Below, in pieces: positions 49,536-58,119 of a stretch of 64,000 nucleotides of DNA. The first letter of the stretch is position 1, and every line of letters starts with the position of its first letter. The position numbers and the translations under genes are program-made. Under the pieces are notes generated by a model. That model worked only from the letters and a program-made list of their open reading frames with translations. It had not been told where the DNA came from and made no database searches. The stretch comes from Streptomyces albus subsp. albus (lineage in GTDB: Bacteria; Actinomycetota; Actinomycetes; Streptomycetales; Streptomycetaceae): contig NZ_JODR01000017.1 of NCBI RefSeq assembly GCF_000725885.1, positions 181,716 to 245,715 on the forward strand, read 5' to 3'.

Positions 49536-50288
49536 TCAGCGGATCTCCAGGATCTTCTCCCGCATCGCGTAGACGACCGCCTCCATGCGGGAGTGCAGCT
49601 GGAGCTTCTCCAGGATGTTCCGCACATGGTTCTTGACGGTGTTCTCGCTGATGAACAGCTCCTTGGCGATGTCCCGGTTGTTCATGCCGGTCGCCACCAG
49701 TTTGAGGACCTCCAGCTCCCGGTCGGTGAGCTTGGGAGCGGGCACCAGCTTGCTCTCGTCGGTGCGCTGGATCATCGACTTGAACTCGGTGAGCAGCTTC
49801 GCCGCCATGGAGGGGCTGATCTGCGACTGGCCGTCTGCCACCGCGCGGATCGCCGTGGACACCTCGTCGGTGGAGATCTCCTTGAGCAGGTATCCGGTGG
49901 CTCCCGCCTTGATCGCGTCGTAGAGGTCGGCCTCCTCATCGCTGATCGTCAGCATGATGATCTTCGCGCTGGGGGCCACCTCCTTGATGGCGGTGCACGC
50001 CTCGATGCCCCCCCGCCTGGGCATGCGCACATCCATCAGCACGATGTCCGGCAGCAGATCGGCCGCCTTGTCGACCGCCTCGGCCCCGTCCCCGGCCTCT
50101 CCGACGACCTGGATGTCCTCCTCCTGCGCCAGGACGATCTCCAGCCCCCGGCGGAACAGCGCGTGGTCGTCCACCACCAGCACCCTGATCGGCTCCGCCC
50201 GGGGCCCCCGGGCGGGCGGTTCCTCCTCGGCCACCGGGCCCGGGTGTGCGTCGGGCATGGGCATCACGGGCCCGAAGCTGTCCACCAT
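49536..50288 (-). CDS. Orphan NarL/FixJ-family response regulator
   Basis: A 250-aa regulator. The receiver domain (residues 34-152) has the phosphoacceptor Asp86 in DIVLMDVRMP, acidic Asp40/Asp41, and Lys in LLKEIS. The LuxR-type helix-turn-helix (residues ~186-245) is LTDRELEVLKLVATGMNNRD, then FISENTVKNHVRNILEKLQL. No histidine kinase gene adjoins it, so it is orphan, a conserved arrangement in Streptomyces. The ATG at 50288 has GGAGGAACG. It lies 170 bp downstream of hpf on the same strand, but a strong hairpin separates them, so it likely has its own promoter. Targets unknown. Confidence 0.93.
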   Translation of the reverse strand: MVDSFGPVMPMPDAHPGPVAEEEPPARGPRAEPIRVLVVDDHALFRRGLEIVLAQEEDIQVVGEAGDGAEAVDKAADLLPDIVLMDVRMPRRGGIEACTAIKEVAPSAKIIMLTISDEEADLYDAIKAGATGYLLKEISTDEVSTAIRAVADGQSQISPSMAAKLLTEFKSMIQRTDESKLVPAPKLTDRELEVLKLVATGMNNRDIAKELFISENTVKNHVRNILEKLQLHSRMEAVVYAMREKILEIR

Positions 50289-50371
50289 CGTTCCTCCCCC
50301 TGCACCCTGTCTCCACCAACCCCGCTACGGACAAAGGCGGTTGGCGTGGGTCTTGATGTTACTCACGCCGA

Positions 50372-50407
50372 CGCCCCCGGCCGGGTGCCCAGACCCGGCC
50401 GGGGGCG
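50372..50407 (-). terminator. Nested hairpin after hpf
   Basis: Arms 50372-50386 and 50393-50407 form a perfect 15-bp stem with a 6-nt loop. An outer 9-bp inverted repeat (50352-50360 with 50411-50419) encloses it, giving an extended structure between hpf and the response regulator. Confidence 0.8.
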
Positions 50408-50458
50408 CGAAACATCAAGCCGGTGGCTCGGGCGGTACCGGGCCGTACCGCCGATCCG

Positions 50459-51160
50459 TCAGCCGCTGAGCGCTCCGCCCGCACCGGGCGGGGGCTCCTC
50501 GACGAACGGGTCCGGCTCCAGATGGATCACGCCGTAGTCGTAGCCGTGCCGCCGGTAGACGACACTGGGCTGCTTGGTCTCGGAGTCGACGAACAAGTAG
50601 AAGTCGTGGCCGACCAACTCCATTTCGTACAAGGCCTGGTCGAGCGTCATGGGTGCCGCCCGGTGGGTCTTCTCCCGGACGACGAGCGGCCCCTCGCCCT
50701 GGACTTCCAGCGGTCCTGCCGCGGTGACCGGCGGGAGGTCGTCGGTCTTCGGGGGAGCGGCCACCGCTCCGGCAGCCGCCTCGAGTTCTCCGTTGAGTTC
50801 CGACGCGAGGTGGGCGGTTGCCGCGGCCACACTCACCGGTGTGCGCCTGCCGCCCCGGTGGACGCGGCGCTTGTCGGCCTGCTTGCGCATCCGGGCCTCC
50901 AGCTTGGTGGTGGCCAGGTCCAGCGCCGCATACGGGTCGGAAGCGGCTGCTTCCGCACGGATGACCGGTCCTCGCGTACGCAGAGTGATTTCCACCCTGT
51001 CGGAACGGTCGGCCTGCCGGGGGTTGTGCTCCTTGCACACCTCGACTTCAAGGTTGATGACCTTGCCGTCGAGCTTCTTGACCTTCTCCAGCTTCTCGGC
51101 CACGTGCTTGCGGAACCGGTCGGGCACCTCTGTCTTGCGGCCCTTGACGACGATGTCCAC
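50459..51160 (-). CDS. hpf: Long-form ribosome hibernation promoting factor
   Basis: A 233-aa protein of the long HPF class, which dimerises 70S ribosomes into inactive 100S particles in stationary phase or stress. The N-terminal ~110 residues are the S30AE domain that binds the decoding site (VDIVVKGRKTEVPDRFRKHV, RVEITLRTRGPVIRAEAAASDPY, ALDLATTKLEARMRKQADK). After a linker, the C-terminal dimerisation domain is APMTLDQALYEMELVGHDFYLF, then VVYRRHGYDYGVI. The GTG at 51160 has CGGAG upstream; an in-frame extension to 51316 runs through the leader and is rejected. A nested terminator follows. The leader has unusual features described separately. Confidence 0.95.
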   Translation of the reverse strand: MDIVVKGRKTEVPDRFRKHVAEKLEKVKKLDGKVINLEVEVCKEHNPRQADRSDRVEITLRTRGPVIRAEAAASDPYAALDLATTKLEARMRKQADKRRVHRGGRRTPVSVAAATAHLASELNGELEAAAGAVAAPPKTDDLPPVTAAGPLEVQGEGPLVVREKTHRAAPMTLDQALYEMELVGHDFYLFVDSETKQPSVVYRRHGYDYGVIHLEPDPFVEEPPPGAGGALSG

Positions 51161-51279
51161 GCAGAACTCCGTTCCCGGACGGTCCGCCTGTCTCGGTGCG
51201 GATCGTCCTTGGTGCACTGACGCCGGAGGCTCGGGCCTCTTGCCGATGGCTCTCCGGCTAGAGGTCGGCTTGCGGGTTT

Positions 51280-51289
51280 CACCTCCTTC
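51280..51289 (-). promoter_or_regulatory. Perfect Shine-Dalgarno sequence without a start codon in the hpf leader
   Basis: The minus strand reads AAGGAGGTGA here, the full complement of the 16S rRNA 3' end, about 120 nt upstream of the hpf start. No ATG, GTG or TTG occurs at translating distance after it. It lies within the predicted hpf transcript, so it could hold a 30S subunit without initiating. Confidence 0.6.
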
Positions 51290-51388
51290 TCCCCCTGAGG
51301 GAAGATCGCCACCCAATCCGAACGTACCTCCACCGGGGGATGCTCGGCACCCCCTACTGGCACGTACCTCCGATCAGGCGAGTCGCCC

Positions 51389-51416
51389 CTCGTATCACCT
51401 GCAACGATGATGTCAA
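51389..51416 (-). promoter_or_regulatory. Candidate hpf promoter
   Basis: The minus strand has TTGACA (51411-51416), a 16-bp spacer and TACGAG (51389-51394), a good HrdB-type match. It would give a leader of about 220 nt before the hpf GTG. Two copies of GGAGGTACGT (forward positions 51322-51331 and 51362-51371) lie in that leader. Confidence 0.55.
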
Positions 51417-51473
51417 TCTGGTAGTTCCCACGCCTCTGGGACGGTTTCCCCGGGCAACTTTCCCGCCCGTCTC

Positions 51474-52256
51474 TCAGCCGTCCGTACGCACCGCGAGCAC
51501 CGCGGCGGATGCCACTCCTCCCAAGGCCCGCGCCGCCTCCGTGAGCGACGCACCCGTCGTCATCACATCGTCCACCAGCACGACGCGTCCCGCACCCAGC
51601 AGCCGTCTCCCGGCTGGCGCCGCCTCCAGGGCTCCCGCAACATTCGCGGTCCGCTGCGTCGCGGTGAGACCGGACTGGTCGACGACGCTCCGCCGCTGGC
51701 GCAGCACCGGCAGCACCCGTACGGCCATGCCCTCCCTCCTGAGCATGCGGGCGGCCTCCTGTGCCAGGCCCCGCACCGGGTCGTGCCCCCGCCCCGCGAC
51801 CGCCCGGCGCGAGGAGGGCACCGGCACGAGTGTGACGGGCACCCGGCGCCGTGGATGCGGGCCGCCGTCCCGGGAGGGCGGCCCGCACCTGGCGGAGGCG
51901 GTGGGCAGGCGGGTGTGAGGTGAGGGGTGCGCGGGGGCCTGCGGTGCGTTCGCGGCCATCCGGACGGCGCAGGCGAGCGCCGCCCCCAGTGGCGCGGCCA
52001 GCCCGAGGGCGCCGCGCTCCTTGTGAGCTAGCAGCGCGGCCCGCACCCCGCCGGTGTACGTGAGCGCTCCGTACACCCGAGGCAGTCCGGACGGCACGCG
52101 CGCGGGCCACACCCGTCGCGGCACCGCGCCTTTCAGCACGCTGCTGCACTCTTCGCACAAGCGGTCCCGCACACGCGGACGACCGCACCCGGCGCACCCC
52201 TCGGGCAGCACCAGACCTGCGATTTCCCGCGGGAGGCTCTGCCATGACTCCCGCAT
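51474..52256 (-). CDS. comF: ComF family phosphoribosyltransferase-like protein
   Basis: A 260-aa protein. A zinc-ribbon of four cysteines (Cys21, Cys24, Cys34, Cys37 in CAGCGRPRVRDRLCEEC) is followed by the double-strand core and the PRTase loop VVLVDDVMTTGAS near the C-terminus. TLVPVPSSRRAVAGRG and QRRSVVDQSGLTATQR are also typical. In naturally competent bacteria ComF helps DNA uptake. In Streptomyces the role is unknown, though the gene is constantly present between hpf and lpqB. An insert of ~25 Pro/Arg-rich residues (APAHPSPHTRLPTAS and following) interrupts the usual spacing. The ATG at 52256 has GAGG 3 nt upstream. Confidence 0.88.
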   Translation of the reverse strand: MRESWQSLPREIAGLVLPEGCAGCGRPRVRDRLCEECSSVLKGAVPRRVWPARVPSGLPRVYGALTYTGGVRAALLAHKERGALGLAAPLGAALACAVRMAANAPQAPAHPSPHTRLPTASARCGPPSRDGGPHPRRRVPVTLVPVPSSRRAVAGRGHDPVRGLAQEAARMLRREGMAVRVLPVLRQRRSVVDQSGLTATQRTANVAGALEAAPAGRRLLGAGRVVLVDDVMTTGASLTEAARALGGVASAAVLAVRTDG

Positions 52257-52296
52257 GGCCTCAACTGTGGCAGCGCCGGGCCGCGGGCACCAGCCC

Positions 52297-52305
52297 TGTG
52301 GATAA
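52297..52305. other. Single DnaA-box-like 9-mer
   Basis: TGTGGATAA matches the consensus DnaA box (TTATCCACA on the other strand) in the 131-bp gap between comF and lpqB. It is isolated: no second box or AT-rich unwinding element is near, so it is not an origin. Confidence 0.4.
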
Positions 52306-52387
52306 CTACCGCCGCCCGGCCCGCGCGACCTCGGCCGAGCGGGGGAACACGCAGCAGGCCGCCAAGAAAGCCAAGAAAATGGCCTGG

Positions 52388-54256
52388 TCAGCCCGGGTAA
52401 GCGGGGGCGGAGCCGGTTTCGGTCAGCATTTTCCAGTTGGCGTCGGGGGGCAGTCGCACGATGCCGTCCTCGGAGTCGGCGAGCAGCGGTTTGCTCTCGT
52501 CCTCGGACGCGGCGACGCCCGTCACGTCGTTGATCCCGGGCAGCGTCGGCTGGTCGGAGACCGAGCCGTCGGTCTCCATGTACTGCAACTGCTGCACGCT
52601 CCCCGACTCGCGCCCCACCACCACGAGCCGGCTGCCGCCGGCCCAGGAGGCCGCCGCCACATGTTCGAGCTGCGGGGCGACCGGTCGCAGCTGCTCGACG
52701 GTCACCTTGGGCTTCTTGACGGTGCCGGCCCGCACCACACGGCCGAGCTGGAGCGAGACACGTCCGTGCGCGTCCCGTACCCGCAGGGCGATCCGCACCC
52801 CGTCGGAGGCGATCCGCAGCGATTCGATGCGCTCGCCCTTGCCCAGGTCGGGGACGCGTACCTCGTCCGGCTTGTCCTTGCCGCCGCGCAGCCGCAGCAG
52901 CCGCGGGGCGGCGGGGTCGCGGTCGGCCACCCACAGGTCTCCGAGCCCGTCCCAGCTGGGCGCGGTGAGCCGGTCGTTCTCGTTCTTGGCCCTGCTGGTG
53001 AGCACGGGGGCGCCGAGCGCCGTGCTCGTACCGCCGTCCAGGGACGTCACGTACAGCGCGCGCCGGCCGCGGGAGACCGCCGCGCCCTCGCTCTCGATCC
53101 GGTTGACGGCGACGGCCCCCATCTCCACCTGGCCACCGCCCAGCGGACCCCCGACGGGCTGTGGGTCCTCGTCCTTGCGCTGGAAGGCCGCGACCCGGTG
53201 CTGCTCGTCGATGAAGTAGGCGCGCTTGGCGCTGCCGTTGAGGCGGCCGGGCTGGTAGGGGGTGGCCTGCTCACGGGTCTGGGTGCACATCTCGCGGTTG
53301 CGGGGCCCGGCCAGCTCGACCTTGCTGACTTTCGCCGACGCCTGGTCCTGTACGGCGTAGAGGATCTGCGCGGCCATCAGCACGCACTGCCGGGGCTTCG
53401 CCCTTGCACCCCGCGCGTTCAGCTTCACCCGCAGCACACCCGAGTCGTCCAGCGACAGCCGCTGCCTGGGCGCCAGCCGCGTACCGTGCGGGAACGACGA
53501 GGTGACGACGGGATCCAGCCATCCCGACGGCCCCTGAAGCAGCGCCGAGACCGTCTCGGTGACCGGGTCGATACGCCGCCGAAGGTAGACGGGATCGGCG
53601 ACGAGCACGTTCTGACCGTCCGTGATCGAGTCCGCGTCCGGGCCCAGCTTCGCGTAGTAGTAGGTGTTCACGGGACGGTAGATGCGCTGGAAGTCCGACT
53701 CGCCGAGCACCAGACCGTCCGGCATCTGGTCGATCCGCCACTCGCCCCGCACCTTCGTCAGGTGGAAGACCTCGCTGTACTCGCCCTTCGACGGCGAATA
53801 GGCGTGCTTGCTGTCGACCTCGGCCATCCGCCGCCCGGAGACCTCCACCGAGTAGCCCTCGACATCGGCCACCCGGCGCGGCGGAGCCTTGCGCACGCTC
53901 GGCCCGTCGGAGAGCACCGTCGTCGACTGGAACGGATCCCACAGGCGGGCCATCTTGCGGGTCAGGTACTCACGGGCGGTGGGAAAGGTCGCCTCGTCGC
54001 TGGTGGTCGCCTCCAGGAAACCCCGGACGATCTGCGTCGGCGTCTCGCCCTTCTGCGGGCTGACGCTGTAGACCCGCACCTGGGAGTCCGCCTCGGCCCG
54101 GCGCGAGGAGGTGACCTGGTCCACGCTCCCGTCGTCCGGCATGGACGCGCAGCCGGCCAGCAGCGCGGCACACGCCGCGAGCACCACCGGCACCCGCAGG
54201 CGGTGCGCGGCGCGCACAGCGCGGTCTCCGCGCATCGAGCGGCGCGAGCCCGTCAT
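52388..54256 (-). CDS. lpqB: Lipoprotein LpqB
   Basis: A 622-aa lipoprotein that works with the MtrAB two-component system in actinobacteria, where it interacts with the sensor MtrB. The signal peptide ends in the lipobox LLAGC (Cys36 lipidated). Then come the GerMN-like region (RVYSVSPQKGETPTQIVRGF, AREYLTRKMARLWDPFQS) and a C-terminal beta-propeller-like half (LTAPSWDGLGDLWVADRDP, RIALRVRDAHGRVSLQLGR). The ATG at 54256 overlaps the mtrB stop (ATGA), so it is translationally coupled. Length and order are normal for the family. Located on the outer face of the membrane. Confidence 0.95.
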   Translation of the reverse strand: MTGSRRSMRGDRAVRAAHRLRVPVVLAACAALLAGCASMPDDGSVDQVTSSRRAEADSQVRVYSVSPQKGETPTQIVRGFLEATTSDEATFPTAREYLTRKMARLWDPFQSTTVLSDGPSVRKAPPRRVADVEGYSVEVSGRRMAEVDSKHAYSPSKGEYSEVFHLTKVRGEWRIDQMPDGLVLGESDFQRIYRPVNTYYYAKLGPDADSITDGQNVLVADPVYLRRRIDPVTETVSALLQGPSGWLDPVVTSSFPHGTRLAPRQRLSLDDSGVLRVKLNARGARAKPRQCVLMAAQILYAVQDQASAKVSKVELAGPRNREMCTQTREQATPYQPGRLNGSAKRAYFIDEQHRVAAFQRKDEDPQPVGGPLGGGQVEMGAVAVNRIESEGAAVSRGRRALYVTSLDGGTSTALGAPVLTSRAKNENDRLTAPSWDGLGDLWVADRDPAAPRLLRLRGGKDKPDEVRVPDLGKGERIESLRIASDGVRIALRVRDAHGRVSLQLGRVVRAGTVKKPKVTVEQLRPVAPQLEHVAAASWAGGSRLVVVGRESGSVQQLQYMETDGSVSDQPTLPGINDVTGVAASEDESKPLLADSEDGIVRLPPDANWKMLTETGSAPAYPG

Positions 54257-56175
54257 CCGCGCTCCCCTCCTGTCCGTACTCCCCCTTCGGCAACCCGGCT
54301 CTCGGTCCCGTTTGCGCCACCCGCCCCCACGGGCAGGGCCGGCGCCGCGGCGGCCACCGCGGCTCCACGTCTGCGGGGCGAGTCCTCCGGTTCGAGCCGC
54401 AACGGCGACCCGCGCAGCGGCTCCCCTGCGGTGCACGGAACGACCAGCAGGAACTGCGAACCGTGCCCCGGCTCGCCCCAGGCGCGCAGCCAGCCGCCGT
54501 GCAGCCGGGCGTCCTCCAGCGCGATCGACAGCCCGAGCCCGGTGCCCCCGGTGGTACGGGCCCGCGCCGGGTCGGCCCGCCAGAAGCGGTTGAAGACGCG
54601 CTCCGCCTCCCCCTCCTTGAGGCCGACGCCGTAGTCGCGTACGGCCACTGCCACCGCGCCGTTCCCGGCCGCCAGGCGCACCACCACGTCCCGGCCCTCA
54701 CCGTGCTCGACGGCGTTGTCGACCAGGTTGCGCAGCACCCGCTCGATCCTGCGGCCGTCCACCTCCGCGATGACCGGCTCCTCGTCACCGCGCACCACGA
54801 TGCGGCTGCCCTTGCGGTCGGCCAGCGGCTCGCAGCCCTCCACGACACGGTGGACGACATCGCGCAGGTCCACCGCACTCGCCTCCAGATTGGCAGCGCC
54901 CGCGTCGAACCGGCTGATCTCCAGCAGGTCGGCCAGCAGCGACTCGAACCGGTCCAGCTGTCCGAGCAGCAGCTCGGCCGACCGCGCCGTGGCCGGATCG
55001 AAGTCCTCACGCGCCTCGTGGATGACGTCCGCGGCCATCCGCACCGTCGTCAACGGCGTACGCAGCTCGTGCGAGACGTCGGAGACGAACCGCCGCTGCA
55101 TCCGGGACAGCTCCTCCAGCTGCTGGATCTTCACCTGGAGGTTCTGCGCCATCTTGTTGAACGATTCGCCCAGCCGTGCGATGTCGTCCTCACCGGTGAC
55201 CTTCATCCGCTCCTGGAGCCGGCCGGCGGCCAGCCGCTCGGAGATCCCGGCGGCCATCCGTACGGGGGTCACCACCTGCCGCACCACCAGCCAGGCGATG
55301 GCACCCAGCAGGACCACCACGAACACCCCCGCGGTGGCCAGCGTGCCCTTGACCAGGCTGAGCGAGTCCTCCTCCTGGGTGAAGGGGAAGACGTAGTAGA
55401 GCTGGTACGGATTGCCACGCGCGTCGTTGAGGCGCTTGCCGACGATCAGCGCCGGGTCGCTCCCGCCGCTCTGGTGGTAGACGCGCGCATAGCGGCGGTG
55501 CGGCCCCGGCTCCTCGTCCAGCGCCTTGCGCAGGTCCGCCGGGACGCTCTCCTCCGGACGGATGTCACCGGAGGACCGCGGCCCCCGGGTCGTCGTGGTG
55601 CTGGTGCCCAGGAACGGCGACTCGTCGCTGTCCGACCCCAGCGCCACGACCGAGTAGACGCCCTGGCCGCCGCTGGCCAGCTGCTCCACCAGATTGTTGA
55701 GCCAGGTGCCCGAATTCTGCGGGATACGCGTGCCCCGCACCCCGTCCTGCGTCCCCGTGCCCTGCGGTCCGCTGACCGCGCTGTCGGCCATCTGCTCGGC
55801 CGCGGCGAAACCGCCCGACGCCTGGCTCTGCGCCGTCTTCTCCTTGGCCTCCAGCAGACCGTTGCGGACCTGCCCGATGACGACGAGCCCCAGCAGCAGC
55901 ACCACTCCGAGGGAGAGCAGCAGCGTCGCCACGACCACCCTGAGCTGGATATTGCGCCGCCACAGCCGCATCACCGGCAGCAGCGGCCGACGCACCCACC
56001 GGACGAAGAAGCGCACCATGGGGCGCGCGCCAGGGCCGGTCGCGCCCTCGGGGAGCAGCCCGTCCGAAAACAGAACACCGCTTCGCCACAAACGCCCGAA
56101 TTTGGATATATCGGACTCGCGTCCCGCACCCCGTCCCCCACCGGTGCGGTGCGGAGCCGAGGAGTGCCGCGTCAT
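54253..56175 (-). CDS. mtrB: Sensor histidine kinase MtrB
   Basis: A 640-aa membrane histidine kinase. Two membrane segments (about residues 78-102 and 275-298) flank a sensor domain, followed by a HAMP domain (VRMAAGISERLAAGRLQERM, DDIARLGESFNKMAQ). The H-box is FVSDVSHELRTPLTTVRMAA with His369, the N-box RVLRNLVDNAVEHGEG, and the G-boxes DYGVGLKEGE and GGTGLGLSIALE. With MtrA it controls wall metabolism, division and, in Streptomyces, development and antibiotic genes. The ATG at 56175 is 1 nt after the mtrA stop. Internal starts such as the Met in GARPMVRFF would remove the non-conserved N-terminal ~50 residues. Confidence 0.96.
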   Translation of the reverse strand: MTRHSSAPHRTGGGRGAGRESDISKFGRLWRSGVLFSDGLLPEGATGPGARPMVRFFVRWVRRPLLPVMRLWRRNIQLRVVVATLLLSLGVVLLLGLVVIGQVRNGLLEAKEKTAQSQASGGFAAAEQMADSAVSGPQGTGTQDGVRGTRIPQNSGTWLNNLVEQLASGGQGVYSVVALGSDSDESPFLGTSTTTTRGPRSSGDIRPEESVPADLRKALDEEPGPHRRYARVYHQSGGSDPALIVGKRLNDARGNPYQLYYVFPFTQEEDSLSLVKGTLATAGVFVVVLLGAIAWLVVRQVVTPVRMAAGISERLAAGRLQERMKVTGEDDIARLGESFNKMAQNLQVKIQQLEELSRMQRRFVSDVSHELRTPLTTVRMAADVIHEAREDFDPATARSAELLLGQLDRFESLLADLLEISRFDAGAANLEASAVDLRDVVHRVVEGCEPLADRKGSRIVVRGDEEPVIAEVDGRRIERVLRNLVDNAVEHGEGRDVVVRLAAGNGAVAVAVRDYGVGLKEGEAERVFNRFWRADPARARTTGGTGLGLSIALEDARLHGGWLRAWGEPGHGSQFLLVVPCTAGEPLRGSPLRLEPEDSPRRRGAAVAAAAPALPVGAGGANGTESRVAEGGVRTGGERG

Positions 56176-56176
56176 C

Positions 56177-56854
56177 TCAGCTGGGCCCGGCCTTGTAACC
56201 CACGCCGCGCACGGTCACCACGATCTCCGGCCGCTCCGGGTCCTTCTCGACCTTGGAACGCAACCGCTGCACATGCACGTTCACCAGCCGCGTGTCCGCC
56301 GCGTGCCGGTACCCCCACACCTGCTCCAGCAGCACCTCCCGCGTGAACACCTGCCACGGCTTGCGCGCCAGCGCCACCAGGAGATCGAACTCGAGAGGGG
56401 TCAGGGCTATGGACTGGCCGTCCCGCTTCACCGAATGCCCGGCCACATCGATGACCAGATCACCGATCGCCAACTGCTCCGGAGCCGGCTCCTCGGACCT
56501 GCGCAGCCGCGCCCGGATCCGCGCCACCAGCTCCTTCGGCTTGAACGGCTTGACGATGTAGTCGTCCGCGCCCGACTCCAGGCCCACCACCACATCGACC
56601 GTGTCGCTCTTGGCGGTGAGCATGACCACCGGCACCCCGGACTCAGCCCGGATCAGCCGGCACACCTCGATACCGTCCCGGCCGGGCAGCATCAGATCGA
56701 GCAGCACCAGGTCCGGCTTCGTCTCACGGAAGGCGGCAAGCGCCTTGTCACCGTCCGCGACGAACGACGGCTCGAAACCTTCTCCGCGCAGCACAATGCC
56801 GAGCATCTCCGCCAGTGCGGTGTCGTCATCGACGACAAGGACGCGTCCCTTCAT
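56177..56854 (-). CDS. mtrA: Response regulator MtrA
   Basis: A 225-aa OmpR/PhoB-type regulator. The receiver has Asp53 (LVLLDLMLP) with acidic Asp9-Asp11 and Lys in DYIVKPF. The C-terminal winged helix is LTPLEFDLLVALARKPWQVF, then RLVNVHVQRLRSKVEKDPE and VRGVGYKAG. MtrA is an essential or near-essential global regulator in actinobacteria. The ATG overlaps the TGA of mtnA (ATGA at 56851-56854), and mtrB follows after 1 nt, so the four genes mtnA-mtrA-mtrB-lpqB form one coupled operon. Confidence 0.97.
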   Translation of the reverse strand: MKGRVLVVDDDTALAEMLGIVLRGEGFEPSFVADGDKALAAFRETKPDLVLLDLMLPGRDGIEVCRLIRAESGVPVVMLTAKSDTVDVVVGLESGADDYIVKPFKPKELVARIRARLRRSEEPAPEQLAIGDLVIDVAGHSVKRDGQSIALTPLEFDLLVALARKPWQVFTREVLLEQVWGYRHAADTRLVNVHVQRLRSKVEKDPERPEIVVTVRGVGYKAGPS

Positions 56855-57987
56855 GACCTCATCATCCCATTAGCCGATCGCGACGCCTTCCCACGTGACG
56901 CGGAACACAAATCGGCCACCCCGTCCGCCGTCACCGGTGACGCCACTCCCTCTTCCGTAACCAGCGCCGTGACCAGGGCGGCAGGCGTCACATCGAACGC
57001 GGGATTGTAGGCCGCCGCCCCAGCCGGAACCAGCGAGACCGCCTCCCCCTCAGCACCAGCCGGCCGACCCTCGGCCCACGGCCCCCGGGCCACCTCGTGC
57101 GCCGCCCGCTGCTCCACCTCGATCTCCGCGCCGGTGGCCGTCTCCGGATCGATCGTCGTCACCGGAGCCACCACCACGAAAGGCACCTTGTGGTGCGCCG
57201 CGAGCACCGCCAGCGGATACGTCCCCACCTTGTTCGCGACCGAGCCGTCAGCGGCGATCCGGTCCGCACCCACCAGCACCGCGTCCACCTCACCGGCTGC
57301 GAACAGCGACCCGGCCGCGTTGTCCGTCAGCACGCTGTAGGCCATGCCCGCCTTGGCCGCCTCGTACGCCGTCAGCCGCGCACCCTGCAAGAGCGGACGG
57401 GTCTCCCCCACCCACAACCGCCGCAGACCACCGGCCCGGTGCACCGCCTTGACGACCGCCAGCGCCGTACCCTCACCACCCGACACCAGCCTTCCGGTGT
57501 TGCAGTGCGTCATCAGCCGCAGCCCGTCACCCGGCACCAGATCCGCCAGCAGCGCACGGCCGTGCCCGGCCATCCGGTCGCTGGCCTCGGCGTCCTCCCG
57601 GTGCAGCGCACGGGCCTCCGCCAACGCCCGGGCCGCAGCCTCCGGCGCACCGGCCCCCGACCGCACGGCAGCCGCATGCGCGGCCTCCGCCCTGCGCGCC
57701 CCGTACGCCAGATTCACCGCCGTCGGCCGCGCGTGCGCCAACTGATCCGCCGCTTCCGCCACATCGAGGCCACGCGCCGCCGCCAGCGCGACGCCGTACG
57801 CGCCGGCGATCCCCAGCAGCGGCGCACCCCGCACCGCCAGCGACTGGATGGCCTCCACCAGAGCCGGCACGTCCGCACACACCAGCTCGGCCTCCTCGTG
57901 GGGCAGCCGCCTCTGGTCGAGGAGCACCACGACCGGGCCCTCGGACAGCTCCTCGTAACGGATCACGGGCACACACTCTTCAGCCAT
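56851..57987 (-). CDS. mtnA: Methylthioribose-1-phosphate isomerase
   Basis: A 378-aa enzyme of the methionine salvage pathway that converts 5-methylthioribose-1-phosphate to the ribulose form; it is related to eIF2B subunits. SLAVRGAPLLGIAGAYGVAL is the N-terminal signature, Cys162 in MTHCNTGRL and Asp243 in VGADRIAADGSVANKVGTY are the catalytic pair, and FVVVAPVTTID lies near the end. The ATG at 57987 (MAEECVPVIRYEEL) starts the homology; an in-frame earlier Met is rejected. It is the first gene of the operon with mtrA. The C-terminal ~20 residues (SASRGKASRSANG) form a loose tail. Confidence 0.94.
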   Translation of the reverse strand: MAEECVPVIRYEELSEGPVVVLLDQRRLPHEEAELVCADVPALVEAIQSLAVRGAPLLGIAGAYGVALAAARGLDVAEAADQLAHARPTAVNLAYGARRAEAAHAAAVRSGAGAPEAAARALAEARALHREDAEASDRMAGHGRALLADLVPGDGLRLMTHCNTGRLVSGGEGTALAVVKAVHRAGGLRRLWVGETRPLLQGARLTAYEAAKAGMAYSVLTDNAAGSLFAAGEVDAVLVGADRIAADGSVANKVGTYPLAVLAAHHKVPFVVVAPVTTIDPETATGAEIEVEQRAAHEVARGPWAEGRPAGAEGEAVSLVPAGAAAYNPAFDVTPAALVTALVTEEGVASPVTADGVADLCSASRGKASRSANGMMRS

Positions 57988-58119
57988 CCGCCCAGTCTGC
58001 CTGCTGATCGCAGGCCACTTGAAGGGCAAGGGCCGCTACCGCCTGGTCATGACGGTGCCGCCCCGTGGCACGATGGGCAGCCAACCAGGCACGGGACTAT
58101 CCACACGAGGTGACCTCAC

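Noticed and set aside
51161..51316. N-terminal extension of HPF from 51316
   Set aside because: HPF homologues begin at (M/V)DIVVKGRKTEVP. The upstream frame covers the leader with the start-less Shine-Dalgarno sequence and is not conserved in character.
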